Of a DNA stretch of 64,000 nucleotides, positions 32,801 through 44,885 are shown in pieces. The stretch lies in the NCBI GenBank assembly GCA_051530055.1, contig CM121341.1, forward strand, positions 2,294,001-2,358,000, written 5' to 3'. The position numbers and the translations under genes are program-made. Position 1 is the stretch's first letter. Each line of letters begins with the position of its first letter. This DNA is from Neoechinorhynchus agilis (lineage: Eukaryota; Acanthocephala). The notes beneath the pieces are model-generated. The model was given only the letters and a program-made list of their open reading frames with translations, was not told where the DNA came from and ran no database searches.

Positions 32801-35800
32801 CTAGCTTTTGACATAATGATTCCACTCGTTGTGTAGGCAGCGGCATTATGAGCAACTGTACGAATAACGTGCTCACAGGAAGCGAAACAGAAATCGTGCT
32901 TTAAAAGAAAATCAACAACCGGAATTGCGCTTCGTTTACAGTGTTCAACCATTAAGCTTGAGAAGTTCCCAATGGTTTGTATGAGAACAATTGAGGCCAC
33001 TTCAGCAAGGTCTCGATCAATAAGAGTACTCGGAAACTCAAATGGTACTTTGGCATCTTCATCCATAGTTGGGGGAAAGTCTTGAAAATCGTAGTTGAAC
33101 ACTAGAGGTGCAAGATCAGCTGCCGAAGGTGCTGATTGTGCATTCGAAGGTGATTGTTGATGACGATCATCTTCTTGACCGATATGATCCGATAGTTGTT
33201 CGGTCATCGTAGCAGCATTAATAGAGTCGATTGTAGTCAAAGATTTATGTTGAACGGTACCGCACATTTGATGTTTTCCAGCTAAAATACTCCTTTTAAC
33301 TGGGTCATTTTTTATAAGACGAGCTCGAGGCCATGCGTTAATGTCCATATTGACGTGTTTAAATAAAATTTCAATATCGAATCGAATTGGAGTAGGCACG
33401 GAAGGTTGGTCGAATATGTCGGCCAGCACTAAGAAGATTCCTTGCGTCCATGGGTTTGGCAGATAAAAGAATTGAGGCATTGGAAGTGGTTTAGAGACAG
33501 TGTTGTGACTATCAAAGATTGATGTGACAAAGGGCACAGCATATTCAAGATGAAACGGTCCCTTTTCGAAAGCTTCAATTACCAGCGACTTTAAATCGAT
33601 TTCATCGGCCAAAATGGGTCTGTTTCGACCAAGGAAAAACAGCCCGAACCATCGTCCAATACTCTTAAGACTAAGCCGTTCTTGTTCAGTCATTCGATCC
33701 GATCGAAGAAGAGTTTGAGCTAGTTTATAAGATTCAGAACTTACCATAACATCAAGTGCAGCTTCGCCGAGAATATCGATGAAATTAACGTACATTAGAT
33801 GATGATTTGGTTCATTTGGTACACGTCGAATGACAATGTAGCGAGCTAGCCATTGCCATGCTTCTGAACGGATCACAGGAGACTGCGGATCGAGATTGTG
33901 GAATGATGTGCGAATAAACTGAGCGTGTTGAAGGGTATTTTGATTGTTCAAATTATTGAATACAAATGATATTTGGCCTTCAGTTTCTTGTGGGATTGCG
34001 ATTGGTCGTTGATGTGTTGATCCTGTAGCCTGATCGACAGTATCCATTGAAGGATCAGTTTGCTAAAACACAAAAGGTCAGTCTGTGGTCATGTATAAAG
34101 AATTCGAGAACGATGTGTTCAAAAAGGACTTGTTTAGCTAGAAACTCAGAAAGAATTAGGCCTAGTTGCCCTCAACGCCCCTCCAAACCCCTCAAAACAA
34201 CAACGACGCAAACCTAGAACACTTCAATGGGATTTTTTCGAAGAACTACAATTGAGGCGTTTGCACAAACGTACATGAACGAGAGGTTCAATTCGTGAAC
34301 GTTCACACAACTCGTGAATCATTGACATTGAACATATATATGTTTTTCAAAAAAAATGCCTCAAATTCTACACACACAAAAAAACGACAGAAAAAATAGG
34401 AGCTTTTGTGCTCAGCATAGAAAGCACGGAACCAACCGATCAACACAAATATCTCCTCGTCTATATAAGAGCGTTCAGCCGTTGTTGTTTGTTTTTGCTA
34501 AAGTATTCGCTGATTTTTAAATTACAGGGTATCCTTTTTTATAACCAAAAAAGAATTGTGCAATGCAAAACTGTTCTACGGTGAGCAGATATTTTTAGTA
34601 GACTAAAGCGTTGATAATGTTCAATAAAAAAGAAGTTTTGAAAGAGTTCCAGAATCGTTATTTGGACAATAATTCGGCGAAAATCACTAACGATCAATTT
34701 CTAAGGCTCATTAGAACAATAGAAAACTGTTCTACGGTGAGCAGATATTTTTAGTAGACCAAAACGTTGATAATGTTCAATAAAAAAGAAGTTTTGAAAG
34801 AGTTCCAGAATCGTTATTTGGACAATAATTCGGCGAAAATCACTAACGATCAATTTCTAAGGCTCAATAGAACGGTAGAAAACTGTTCTACGGTCCATAG
34901 ATATTTTTAGTAGACTAAAGCATTAATCATGTTCAATAAAAACGATATTTTGATAGAGTTCCAGAATCGTTATTTGGACAATAATTCGGAGAAAATCAAT
35001 AACGATCAATTTATAAGGCTCAATAGAACGGTAGAAAACTGTTCTACGGTCAGCAGATATTTTTAGTAGACTAAAACTTTAATCATGTTCAATAAAAACG
35101 ATATTTTGATAGAGTTCCAGAATCGTTAGTTTGACAATAATTCGGAGAAAATCAATAACGATCAATTTATAAGGCTCAATAGAACGGTAGAAAACTGTTC
35201 TACGGTCCATAGATATTTTTAGTAGACTAAAGCATTAATCATGTTCAATAAAAACGAGAGTTCCAGAATCGTTAGTTTGACAATAATTCGGAGAAAATCA
35301 ATAACGATCAATTTATAAGGCCAAATAGAACGGTAGAAAACTGTTCTACGGTGAGCAGATATTTTTAGTAGACTAAAGCGTTGATAATGTTCAATAAAAA
35401 AAGAAGTTTTGAAAGAGTTCCAGAATCGTTAGTTTGACAATAATTCGGAGAAAATCAATAACGATCAATTTATAAGGCTTAATAGAACGGTAGAAAAATG
35501 TTCTACTGTGAGCAGATATTTCTGGTTGACTAAAGCATTAATCATGTTCAATAAAAACGATATTTTGATAGAGTTCCAGAATCGTTAGTTTGACAATAAT
35601 TCGGAGAAAATCACTAACGATCAATTTATAAGGCTCAATAGAACGGTAGAAAACTGTTCTACGGTCCATAGATATTTTTAGTAGACTAAAGCATTAATCA
35701 TGTTCAATAAAAACGATATTTTGATAGAGTTCCAGAATCGTTATTTGGACAATAATTCGGAGAAAATCAATAACGATCAATTTATAAGGCTCAATAGAAC

Positions 35801-38800
35801 GGTAGAAAACTGTTCTACGGTCCATAGATATTTTTAGTAGACTAAAGCATTAATCATGTTCAATAAAAACGAGAGTTCCAGAATCGTTAGTTTGACAATA
35901 ATTCGGAGAAAATCAATAACGATCAATTTATAAGGCTAAATAGAACGGTAGAAAACTGTTCTACGGTGAGCAGATATTTTTAGTAGACCAAAACGTTGAT
36001 AATGTTCAATAAAAACGATATTTTGAAAGAGTTCCAGAATCGTTAGTTTGACAATAATTAGGCGAAAATAAATAACGATCAATTTATAAGGCTCAATAGA
36101 ACGGTAGAAAACTGTTCTACTGTGAGCAGATATTTCTGGTTGACTAAAGCATTAATAATGTTCAATAAAAAAGTTATTTTGAAAAATTTATTAGTTACCT
36201 TCATAAATATTAAAAGTTACGCATTTTAACGAAAAAGTGTCCACTGGGTGATGCTCGTCGTTCGGAATTTTTCTATTATGCTTCAGGCAAGTAAAGCTTC
36301 TGGTATCTTCAAATTTTTAATCTAGGTATTTTAAGGTTGGTTCAAAGGGATCCGCTGGCCACAGCCATTTTGGAACTTCTCGATTTGCATCAACTTATCT
36401 CTAATTCAAACATTGAATTCTTGGAATATGAAAAAAATTATTGGTTTCTCGTGAATTAATCACGTGAATCTTAAAGATTAAGGTATTATCGTTTAACAAA
36501 TTTCCTTTACTGAAATGCCCCGAATATGATTTTAATGATACTCTTATAATATCAATAAAATTACAAAGTCCACAACACGTTTCGAATACTTTTTAAAAAC
36601 TTCTGAATTGTTAAGTGAAAACATTTAACCTTTTCAAGGTAGAAAGTACAAAAATGCGATTAAAGGACAGCAAGTTGATTGATTACAGCAAAAACTTAGA
36701 ATTTTTCTTCGAATATTACCGGCTCTTTAGCTAAAACAGCAAGGACTTATTTTGAAATATCACCAAAACCATCACGAATTTAAAATTCTCCGGCCTTAAT
36801 TTTTATTTTACTGAAGATTGTCGTAAACGATACTATCTACAACCTGCCAGTGGAGAATGTACTCTTTTACAAGATGACATAAAAGCGACTCTTATAAACA
36901 TGATTGCAAATAGATTATATCACGCATTTATCATGATTGAGGTTAAGGTTTTTGTTCGATACGGCTACACTCCGATAATACTTCTGAGGACAAAATGAAC
37001 GCTCATTAAAGGGAATCACTTCATTAAAGAAGAGATGAGCAAGTTTGTCGCAGCTACAAATTCTACACGATATCTTTGATGGTTATGAGGATTGGTCAAA
37101 ATTAAAGGAGGTAAAATCCACGAATCTGTCCGGATATTTGCTGCAATGAATTCTTAGAAAAATGGATGGGATTTAGCCGACCTGGCTCAAAATGGACGCT
37201 GAGATGTCGGAAAAATATAGACTACATCGGCATTTCGAGTTAAGTTCAACAAAAGTGCAAGTAGGTCTTGAGCTTTCAAGACTTCTTGATACGGTCATTA
37301 AGTCCTTAGATTAAGAATTGCTTAATTTCCGATACAGTGTAATGCAGAGTGAACAAAGCCGCTTCAAGAAAATCGAGTGTGCAGGGGACTTTGAGTGGTC
37401 GGGTTTCAAAAAACAACAACTTTAAGCTACACATTTCGTGAATCTTTTCAGTTAAATCAAAAAGCGTAATTGTTGTTCTACTTCAGTTCGAACTTAAAAA
37501 TACACTGATGAAATGCATCTCTTTCAAGACTAAGTGTGAGGAATATCGATGAAAGCGTAACCACGGCACTTTAATATTGCTGACAATGAACAAAAGAAAC
37601 AATAGTAATTAAAACAACAATAAGCATTGTGTTCTAGTTGGTTTCTTAACGCAAGTTACAACGAAATAATATTTAAAGTAAGATAAAATAATTTTACGAC
37701 ACAAAAAAGATTTTTCTGCGAAGATCGAGAAACTAGCTCTTACCGTTTGATTTATGGTCTCCACCGTAAATACTGGTGATAATGGTTGTTGTTGTTGTGA
37801 AGAAGATAATGTTTGTTGCACAACAACTGATTGGAAGTTGTAAACTTGCCCATTTTCTTGATTGCCTCCAACAAAATCCGAAATGCTGTTAGATTGAAGT
37901 TTGAGATACGCATCAGAGTCGAGTGAATCGTGAATCTTAGTACATTTTTGAGAATAAGGTCGTTTATTGGCGATGAATGAGGAAAAATCATCGCCGAATT
38001 TCGATGGTTTTTTTAAAATTGCTTCTCGGCACTTATCAAAACACGATATCATCACGAAATCGACTTCGTGTGAGCTTTGAGAGCATCCATCAAGAATTTG
38101 TACGAGCAGTGGCCTTAGAAGATCGATGTCGTTCACTTTATTTAATATGTATCCGCAGGCGTTACCGACTGCACTCAAAAATTGTTCGTCACAACTGGAT
38201 AATCCGTTCAAAACCAATCTCATAGCTAAGACGGCTTTATCTAAGAACTTTGGTGACTCAATGTTTACAAGCACAAGTTCCCCTGTCGTAATTTTCTTAT
38301 CGATTAAAGCATCAGATTGAGCTTTATACCAGTGTTCAAATCGTTCCATATACGATTTAGGAATACGGCTATGTTTAACGCATTCTTTATTTCTTAGGAA
38401 GTGATCAATTAATCGAGATTTGTAATCGCTGAGATGATAATCGAATACAAATTCAAGGAGCTCAATCATGAACATTTCCTTTAGACCGTCGTCATTTAGT
38501 GCATATTGTTCAAACCAATCGTTCAATGAGCGTGAATGACATTGACAGATGAAGATTAAACTGAACGTTGATGGAAGTGCAGGTGGTTTAGAAAATGCTA
38601 CTGATTGAATCAGGCATTCACATTGCCAAACAAAATTCAACAATTCATCGATCGATGGATATAGATCGTTGAAGTACTCATTAAATAGTTCAAACACGTG
38701 TGTGGGTGTTGACTGTGAGAGAATTTCCCGCGCTTTCCGTCTTTGGTCGTATGCTTTTTTTAAAGCTATTCGTATAACTTCTTTAAGAACTGATGAACGG

Positions 38801-39315
38801 AATTCGCTATCGCCTTCGTTTATACCTTTTAGGACAAATTCAAATTTGCCCATAATGTCAGGATCCAGTCCAGTTGTCCAGTCAGCTAATGATTGTAGAA
38901 ATATTGTCCGTGATTTCTGATGGGTCCACTTATTACAAAAAAGTGACCATAGGTCATGAAATGAAATAATACCACCTTGGATTAAAGGATCGAACACTCG
39001 TTGTTTCAGGTTTGAGAAAAATGCGAATATTAAAGGAGGATCGGTGTCTAGTAGACGGAATAAGAGCTGGCTCCAGCTTCCTTTATAATCCATTAGAATT
39101 TTATGTCCAGATTCTACTGAAGGTGGAGCAACGAGTAAACGTAATTGATGAAGAGCATCTTCTTCAACTGGATCCAGTGTACTCAATGGAAAGGACTGCG
39201 GCGATATAGTAACCGTCGAGTGCTTATGATCGTCCGGTGATCGCCGGTAACGACTTGCTCCATATAGCTCATCTTCTATTTTGAGGTTCAATCCTGTGGT
39301 TGAAAATATGCTCAT
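29816..39315 (-). CDS. CNOT1: CCR4-NOT complex scaffold subunit 1
   Basis: This is the scaffold of the deadenylase complex that shortens mRNA poly(A) tails in the cytoplasm. Three exons fit in phase: 39315-37744, 34062-31851 and 31785-29816, giving about 1,916 residues. Exon 2 opens with the CAF1-binding MIF4G domain (ISFVFNNLNN matches human IAFIFNNLSQ; DIDINEPKYG follows), then the DUF3819 helical region. Exon 3 holds the Not1 superfamily domain: FFRLCIEMCLDLS, LHDFPEFTCDYCYELIDAIP, IANQLRYPNGPTQFFS, NRPHPWGL-like SRPHPWGLMLTFIELI. Exon 1 is assigned by splice phase, position and weak helical-repeat similarity, so it is less certain. Human CNOT1 has 2,376 residues; about 450 N-terminal residues are not seen. 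ATG 39315 lies directly after CTAATTTTTAG. Confidence 0.8.
34460..34485 (+). promoter_or_regulatory. TATA-like motif before the intronic array
   Basis: CTATATAAGAGCG followed 10 bases later by TTCAGCC looks like a plus-strand TATA box and initiator, antisense to CNOT1 and just upstream of the 155-bp array. No open frame follows. It may be chance. Confidence 0.2.
34560..36190. repeat. Tandem repeat, about 155 bp x 11, inside the CNOT1 intron
   Basis: Units share AAACTGTTCTACGGT, AGATATTTTTAGTAGACTAA, GTTCAATAAAAA and GAGTTCCAGAATCGTTA. Starts recur near 34567, 34724, 34880, 35037, 35193, 35335, 35490, 35650, 35806, 35948 and 36105. Two main variants alternate, one with GAGCAGATA and one with TCCATAGATA after the palindromic start, and some units carry an internal 14-base deletion, so the array grew in blocks. 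Confidence 0.9.
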
Positions 39316-39319
39316 CTAA

Positions 39320-39930
39320 AAATTAGAAAAAAAATAGTTACTGAAAAATTTAGGATTTTAAGGTTGAAAAAAATGCGAGCAGAATCGTAGTCATTTTACA
39401 CAAATACTACTTTGAAACTTTTTTTTAAAAAAAGCAGTAAAATATTTTTAAGTTTTTCCAAAAAAAAGGGAAAATTGCGCAAACTAAGACGAACAATAAT
39501 TCTAGAAATGTTTTAAAGGTCATTTTTAATGTTTTAGTAAGAAGTTTTAGTTTGGAACAATTGGCAAAAACACAATCGTATCATAGGATTCTTTGAATGT
39601 TTCCAAAAAAAAATTAATTTTTTCATCGAAGTGATGTATTTATTTCAAAAAAACCCGTCAAATTTAAAACTTCGCATTACAAAAATTAAAAAGGCTAACA
39701 AAATCCCAACTTGACAAAAAAAAAGAATTTGTATTTTCTAAAACGTTTTTTAAATGCCTCATCTAATAAATTCTTCATTTTTTCGCTTTAGTTAACGTGT
39801 TCAAACCACAATTTAAGATATTCTGTTATAAAAATTCTCCCACTTCTACAACGACAATAATGTTTTTTCTTGAGCAACATTATTGAAGAATCATACGAAT
39901 CAATAACTCGAACACACGATAATTTCAACA
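39320..39930. other. AT-rich upstream region of CNOT1
   Basis: Many A and T runs, no coding sequence or repeat recognised. Confidence 0.35.
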
Positions 39931-39935
39931 GAAAC

Positions 39936-40125
39936 TGAATTCTCAATGGCGAATTGTAACACACTCGAGTTTTATTGAACTCTTCATTGCGAATTTTCAA
40001 GGCTTCTCAAGCATTGTTTCGCAGGTTAAACTCGAATATTTAAGCTGAGGCCTTGAAAATTCGCAATAAAGAGTTCAATAATAAAACTCGAGTGTGTAAT
40101 AATTCGCCATTGAGAATTCACATCC
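39936..40125. repeat. Hairpin (foldback element), about 70-bp arms
   Basis: GAATTCTCAATGGCGAATTG ... TTTTCAAGGC is repeated inverted as GCCTTGAAAATTCGCAAT ... CCATTGAGAATTC with a spacer of about 45 bases. The arms differ at few positions. It resembles a small MITE without coding capacity. Confidence 0.85.
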
Positions 40126-40129
40126 ACTC

Positions 40130-41855
40130 GAAACAACAATTGGATGGAAATAATCGTAATATTTTAATTTTTCGTAAAGTTAATATTTAAAAGAAAATTC
40201 AACCCATTTTTAAAATTAAGTTTTCAAACCGCACCCTAAAAACGCATTGAATCTAAAAATTATCTCATAAACGCCGACAACTACTAATTCCAAAATTCTG
40301 CTTGAAATCATCAGCGACGACTAAAACGCTTACGTTTCTGAGTGTGTTTGCAAACAACGAATTCTTCCATGTCCAGTAACTGGACGGATTGATTTGAATC
40401 GCTCAAATTCAGTGTTCAAAACAAAACACGAATGTTTATTTTTAGTCGTGAACTTAAAGACTACGAAAAATGGATTCATCGGGTTAAAAACGTGAATCGA
40501 GTAGTCTGAAACATGAAAATAAAAAGACGAGTTGATCCCAATTTTCTCATTCTTTTTATGAGTTTTATTGATTTCTTTATAATGAAGAAAATTAAAAGCG
40601 TTGTTTTAATTTAAAACACAGGAAAAGAATACCTTTAGCGCCACTTATCAGAAATCGGCCTTCGATTGGAGATTAAAATTTAAGTCTAGAATTGGACTTA
40701 GCCTCGATCCGATCGTCCGCTTTTTTATGAACAAAAAAGAAACTAAATTCTAAATTGCATAAATCTTTGCTTGTTTCATCATTAGTTCTCATATGAATCG
40801 CTCAATTTTCTAAGATTTAATATCTCTTAATCCCTTGGATTTCGGAGAAAACACCCGAGAAAATCCATCGGGATTGTAATTTCTGACTTAAAGAGGAAGT
40901 TTTCAAATATGTGATCCGGATTAATCTCAGCCTTATTCATTGTTTAAGTGGTTAATAAATCAATTTAAATGAGAAAAAACCGTCAGGAATTTCGGTCCTC
41001 AGATATTATTTGTGCTCAAATCAGATTTTGCTTAAAACTGAGAAACGTTTCAGGTCATGGAACTTGGGAAAACAGTTTGGAATCGTTTGACAAAATTCTA
41101 CGAGTCTCCTTAATTTGCTACAATCTTAAACTTTGCATTTGACGAACTTTATTATCAAAAAAACACACGAATGCCTGCAGTAGTGCGACGTATCTTTCAA
41201 CGTTTAAATTTGATCATTAAAGATCATTTTTTTATAAATTCTACTTCTCCAATTAATTTGTCCAAGTGACAGTTTTTAATTTTTTATTATGCCTAAATTT
41301 AATACTTTGTTTCAGCCATAATTAGTTAAGTTGTCGATTTTTTTTCATTTTATGACAACAGAGAATCTTAAATACGATCAAATCTAAAATGTAACATTTT
41401 AACAATGTACTTTGCCGATGATTGCCTTTGCTTAACTTTAAATTAATCTTTAAGCTAACAAGTGATCGCCACATAAATTATTTCCATATTTTTCAGGATA
41501 ATATTCTTTATCGAGGATTTATTAATTTTTAACTAATTTAAAACGAGCCATTTTCATGATGCGATTGCTTTCGATTTTCTTTTTTTATACGTTTGTTGAT
41601 AAGCAAGAAAATCGTCTACAAAATATCTTGTGTCGTGGATTTAAGAATCAAACAGCGAGTCATTCGATGGCTCTCCACGTTCAATGGTGCTTTTCTCGAT
41701 TTTTTCGTAGGTTCAATAATTTTCTTAGGTTTAATAGAACTTGCGTATTTATCATATGTTCGGAATTAAAATTAGTGTTTGAAGATTGAACTATTCATGC
41801 TTGTTTATGGCGTAAAAAGTCGAAAGTGTCATAAGTTAGCCTCTCAGTTTTTGTT
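40130..41855. other. AT-rich spacer, no gene seen
   Basis: No supported exon or ordered repeat. The frame at 41556-41789 has no domain and is not called. Confidence 0.35.
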
Positions 41856-41861
41856 CCTTCC

Positions 41862-42010
41862 CTTCGGAGTCGAGACTTACGGGGCATTTGGATAGGCCGC
41901 AGCGGACGCGAGAGTGACGAAAGAGCTGCAGTCAATCACTTTCTTGCGACAAAATTTGAGTCTGACGGTCCAGCGTGGGAACGCTGCCAACGTCCGGATG
42001 ACATGTAAAG
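41862..42010 (+). mobile_element. Short diverged R2-type LINE 3' fragment
   Basis: CTTCGGAGTCGAGACTTACG corresponds to the PFGVETYGA stretch of the LINE at 5.0 kb, and GGAACGCTGCCAACGT matches its tail region. The copy is much more diverged than the others and is probably old. Confidence 0.6.
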
Positions 42011-42089
42011 GGCCTAATGTAAACACATCATGAAATCGTAAAAGTGATACTTCTGAATAAATATTATAACGCTGTTATTAGATTATATA

Positions 42090-43058
42090 TATTTTTCCCA
42101 TACGCGGCCGAATGGACACACAGTCCACCGATTTCGGTCTGGGAAGCGCTCAATGCACCAAGACCGAACGGTTAAAAGTTTGACCATCCCTCCGGATCCT
42201 CAGGTGCCTCCGAGGAGGCGGGACTCATCAGTGAGTTTCCTCCCTTCAGCGGTATTTCGTTCCCTTTGGTTGTGCATCATCGGTGGTTACGGATTCGGGC
42301 CCTTTGACCGTAAATGGGGATCAGGAGCATTAGTCCACTTGACCACCTCAGCACTAACTTCGAAAAGGTTTTCTGATTTTTAGAATTTTTATGAGTAGCT
42401 CAGCCGGTAGTCTTTTTTGATAGATTTTTTTCCCATACGCGGCCGAATGGACACACAGTCGATCGATTTCGGTCTGGAAAGCGCTGGTCTGCGCTCAATG
42501 CCCCAAGACCACCGCCGATGACGCACAACCAAAGGGAACGAAATACCTAGTTGAAGGGAGGAAACTCACTGATGAGTCCTGTCTACTAATCCGTAGGGAT
42601 TCACTCGAGCTTAAAACCTGAATTAGAAAAACATATTATTTTTTTAGATGACTGATGAGGCGAGGTCACCTCGCGAAATATTTCCAATAAATCAAGGACT
42701 GTGTGTCCATTCGGCCGCGTATGGGAAAAAATCTATCAAAAAAGACTACCGGCTGAGCCGCCCATAAAAATTCTAAAAATCAGAAAACCTTTTCGAAGTT
42801 TAAGAGGTAAATTTGTACATTCCGTAGTTGTGCTGAGGTGGTCAAGTGGACTAATGCTCCTGATCCCCATTTATGGTCAAAGAGTCCGAATCCGTAACCA
42901 CCGATGACACACAATCAAAGGGAACGAAATACCGCTGAATGGAGGAAACTCACGGATGAGTCCCGCCTCCTCAAAGATATCTGAGAATCCGGAGGGATGG
43001 TCAAACTTTTAACCGTTCGGTCTTGGTGCATTGAGCGCTTCCCAGACCGAAATCGAAC
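42090..43058. mobile_element. Palindromic non-autonomous element with CCCATACGCGGCCG blocks
   Basis: The left arm, about 42092-42440, is repeated inverted at about 43055-42705 with roughly 90 percent identity. Shared blocks are CCCATACGCGGCCGAATGGA, GATTTCGGTCTGGGAAGCGC, AAGTTTGACCATCCCTCCGG and GGGGATCAGGAGCATTAGTC. A third partial copy in the middle (42433-42590) is in direct orientation to the left arm. CTGATGAG motifs occur in each copy. No open frame is present. A diverged relative lies at 53.9-54.2 kb. The build resembles a retrozyme or a Penelope-derived repeat, but the family is not established. Confidence 0.7.
42643..42680 (+). ncRNA. Hammerhead-ribozyme-like motif
   Basis: CTGATGAG at 42652-42659 is followed by GCGAGG, a TCA loop, CCTCGC and GAAA at 42674-42677. 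The six-base stem is perfect, but one extra G separates it from the CUGAUGA core, so the fit to the hammerhead consensus is imperfect. It lies in the centre of the palindromic element and shares its sequence with the motif near 14240. Confidence 0.35.
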
Positions 43059-43244
43059 TTTAAAACATCCATTGTCTGAATAGAGCAAAAACTCTTTGGA
43101 TACAAAAATGACTAGTGGCGAATATGTGAAGCTGCAAGATTTTTTTAATTGGTTAAAATTTCTTTAGTGACTAATAGAAAAAAGCCACACTAAAGCCAAA
43201 AGATTGTTTTTCTACGAATGTTTGTTATCTTTTTCTAGTCCCCT

Positions 43245-44273
43245 CTAGTTCATTGATTTATCTAAAGCTTGTTTGATGTTGTCAAATGAATCTCGTCCCA
43301 TGTAGTCGACGTTTCCTTGTTCCCATTCCCGTCTTGCGGACATATCATTGTCTTTAGTCTCAGCGTGGTGTTGGGCTTGTGTATGTGTGTGTTCAACTAT
43401 TGCCGGCATTGAAATATAAGTGTACGTGTGAACGTAGTCCATGTTTTCATGATCCATAAGAGGCTTTACATGAGTGTTGAACATTGACCACCAATACGAA
43501 TAGACTTCTTGTTGAGTAGGATCAACCTTCGTGACGATACCTGAATTATTATCATAACTAGTTGCCCATGGTCTTGGAAAGCAGAATTGAACAATCTTCA
43601 GTGTATTTTTAAAATTGGCCAGGGCTGGCTGGTAAGAATAGAATATATTTGGAGTTACATTGTAGATGAATGGCAACTGCTTTTGAATATCCTCATGTGC
43701 CCAGTTTGAATAGAAGTCGTTTAAAAGGTTGTGAATGGATTCCGAGCATGAAAGCTGTTGTTGATCTGAAGGCGCTAATGGACAAGCGGCCAGAAGATCC
43801 GGATTGGAAAAGAGTTTGCTCACTAAGGAACGGTAAGTGTCGAGGTTTGGACGAAAAACGAAAACTCCGGTGTTGAAATGGTCTGGCCATCGACTATCTG
43901 GAGATGCCGATAATTCCTCCCTTGAAAATAAATCATAAATATCGGAAACTAAGACGCACGTAGGTGCAATGTATACACATTTGGAAAATTGGACGCAGAG
44001 TTTCCAGCATTGTAATGCACAGACTGCTTGTTTTATCTCTTGTTTTCCGTCTTTAATGTCTTGTTCCGGAGAGAGGAAGATCACTTCGTCAAAGATTTTG
44101 GAGATCAGTACTAGTGATTTTTGCGACACGCTATCCCTGAGGATTAGGCAGCAGAGTTTAACGTCGGGATGATTAACTTTGCTGATTTGTTTTATCGATT
44201 GACCGAGCACCATTGCTCCGATCGCCTCGCCTTCATTGAGTGCAGTTGTGACATAGGCATTCTCGGTCTTCAT
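43245..44273 (-). CDS. Glycogenin-like protein, probable pseudoenzyme
   Basis: Glycogenin primes glycogen by glucosylating itself from UDP-glucose and hands the chain to glycogen synthase. This 342-residue single-exon protein aligns over its length: NAYVTTALNEGEAIGAMVLG at the N-terminus, FDEVIFL, LQCWKLCVQFSKCVYI, DLFSREELSASPD, HFNTGVFVFRPN and LPFIYNVTPNIFYSYQPAL with the acceptor tyrosines (Tyr212/Tyr214). The C-terminal synthase-binding motif WEQGNVDYMGRDSFDNI is intact. However, the DxD metal motif (MDAD in human) reads IAPT here (residues 102-105), and the metal-binding His of VVHFLG is Gln229 (IVQFCF). All three manganese ligands are therefore lost. Expected role: binding synthase without transferring glucose. 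A TATATA tract about 310 bases upstream may be its promoter. Confidence 0.85.
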   Translation of the reverse strand: MKTENAYVTTALNEGEAIGAMVLGQSIKQISKVNHPDVKLCCLILRDSVSQKSLVLISKIFDEVIFLSPEQDIKDGKQEIKQAVCALQCWKLCVQFSKCVYIAPTCVLVSDIYDLFSREELSASPDSRWPDHFNTGVFVFRPNLDTYRSLVSKLFSNPDLLAACPLAPSDQQQLSCSESIHNLLNDFYSNWAHEDIQKQLPFIYNVTPNIFYSYQPALANFKNTLKIVQFCFPRPWATSYDNNSGIVTKVDPTQQEVYSYWWSMFNTHVKPLMDHENMDYVHTYTYISMPAIVEHTHTQAQHHAETKDNDMSARREWEQGNVDYMGRDSFDNIKQALDKSMN

Positions 44274-44289
44274 CTTGGGTGAGAGAACG

Positions 44290-44880
44290 AATAGAGTGTT
44301 TTAATTTCTTTTAGCAAAAGAAGGGAAGGATTTTAATGAAATTTATCATAGCTCCGAGTCTAAAACACCTAAACTTGGGAAAGTGTACGATCTGTTCATG
44401 TAGAAGAAGTACAAGAGTCATTTGGTGTGAGACAAAGGAATAGACAGAGAAGTGATTCATAGTTTCTAAGAGTGACAGCGACGCCATTCTCTATGAGACA
44501 ATTAGCTGGATTATCGAACTCTTTCACTGTCTGTTGCTTTTTGGGTTAGACTTGTCGTTTGAGCAAACTCCCCCCGCTCGCTATATATCTACTGACAGCG
44601 TTTGTGTATGTGTGAGAGAGTGATAATCGTACTAAAAGACTCAGCATCGCTCAAATACCGGATAGTGAACATCAGTGAGTTGGGATGATGATGAAGGTGC
44701 GTGTTTCCCAGGAAAACAGCACACACACAGTAACGAAATGATCTGTTGGTGATGAGATTGACGGGGAGAAATGGTGCCGTGTAGCGCTTTATAGAAGAAG
44801 ATATGTGGAAAGCAGCATGGAAGAGAAAGCATTATCTGTGTCTTTCAAACACTAGAGATACACGATGTATGCTACACCTG
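44290..44880. other. Upstream region of the glycogenin-like gene
   Basis: No coding sequence. A GATATATAG tract near 44585-44592 reads as a weak TATA box on the minus strand. The 126-bp minisatellite starts at 44886. Confidence 0.35.
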
Positions 44881-44885
44881 CATCA

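Larger units (their letters stand above)
34063..37743 (-). other. Large CNOT1 intron
   Basis: The donor ACG|GTAAGA at 37744/37743 and the acceptor GTGTTTTAG at 34063 are both phase 0. The 3.7-kb interval contains the 155-bp tandem array and otherwise only AT-rich sequence (36.2-37.6 kb) in which no exon was recognised. The intron call depends on the first exon truly belonging to CNOT1. Confidence 0.55.

Noticed and set aside
18025-36190. CRISPR-like arrays
   Set aside because: The repeats are head-to-tail with no unique spacers and lie in animal introns and spacers; they are satellites.
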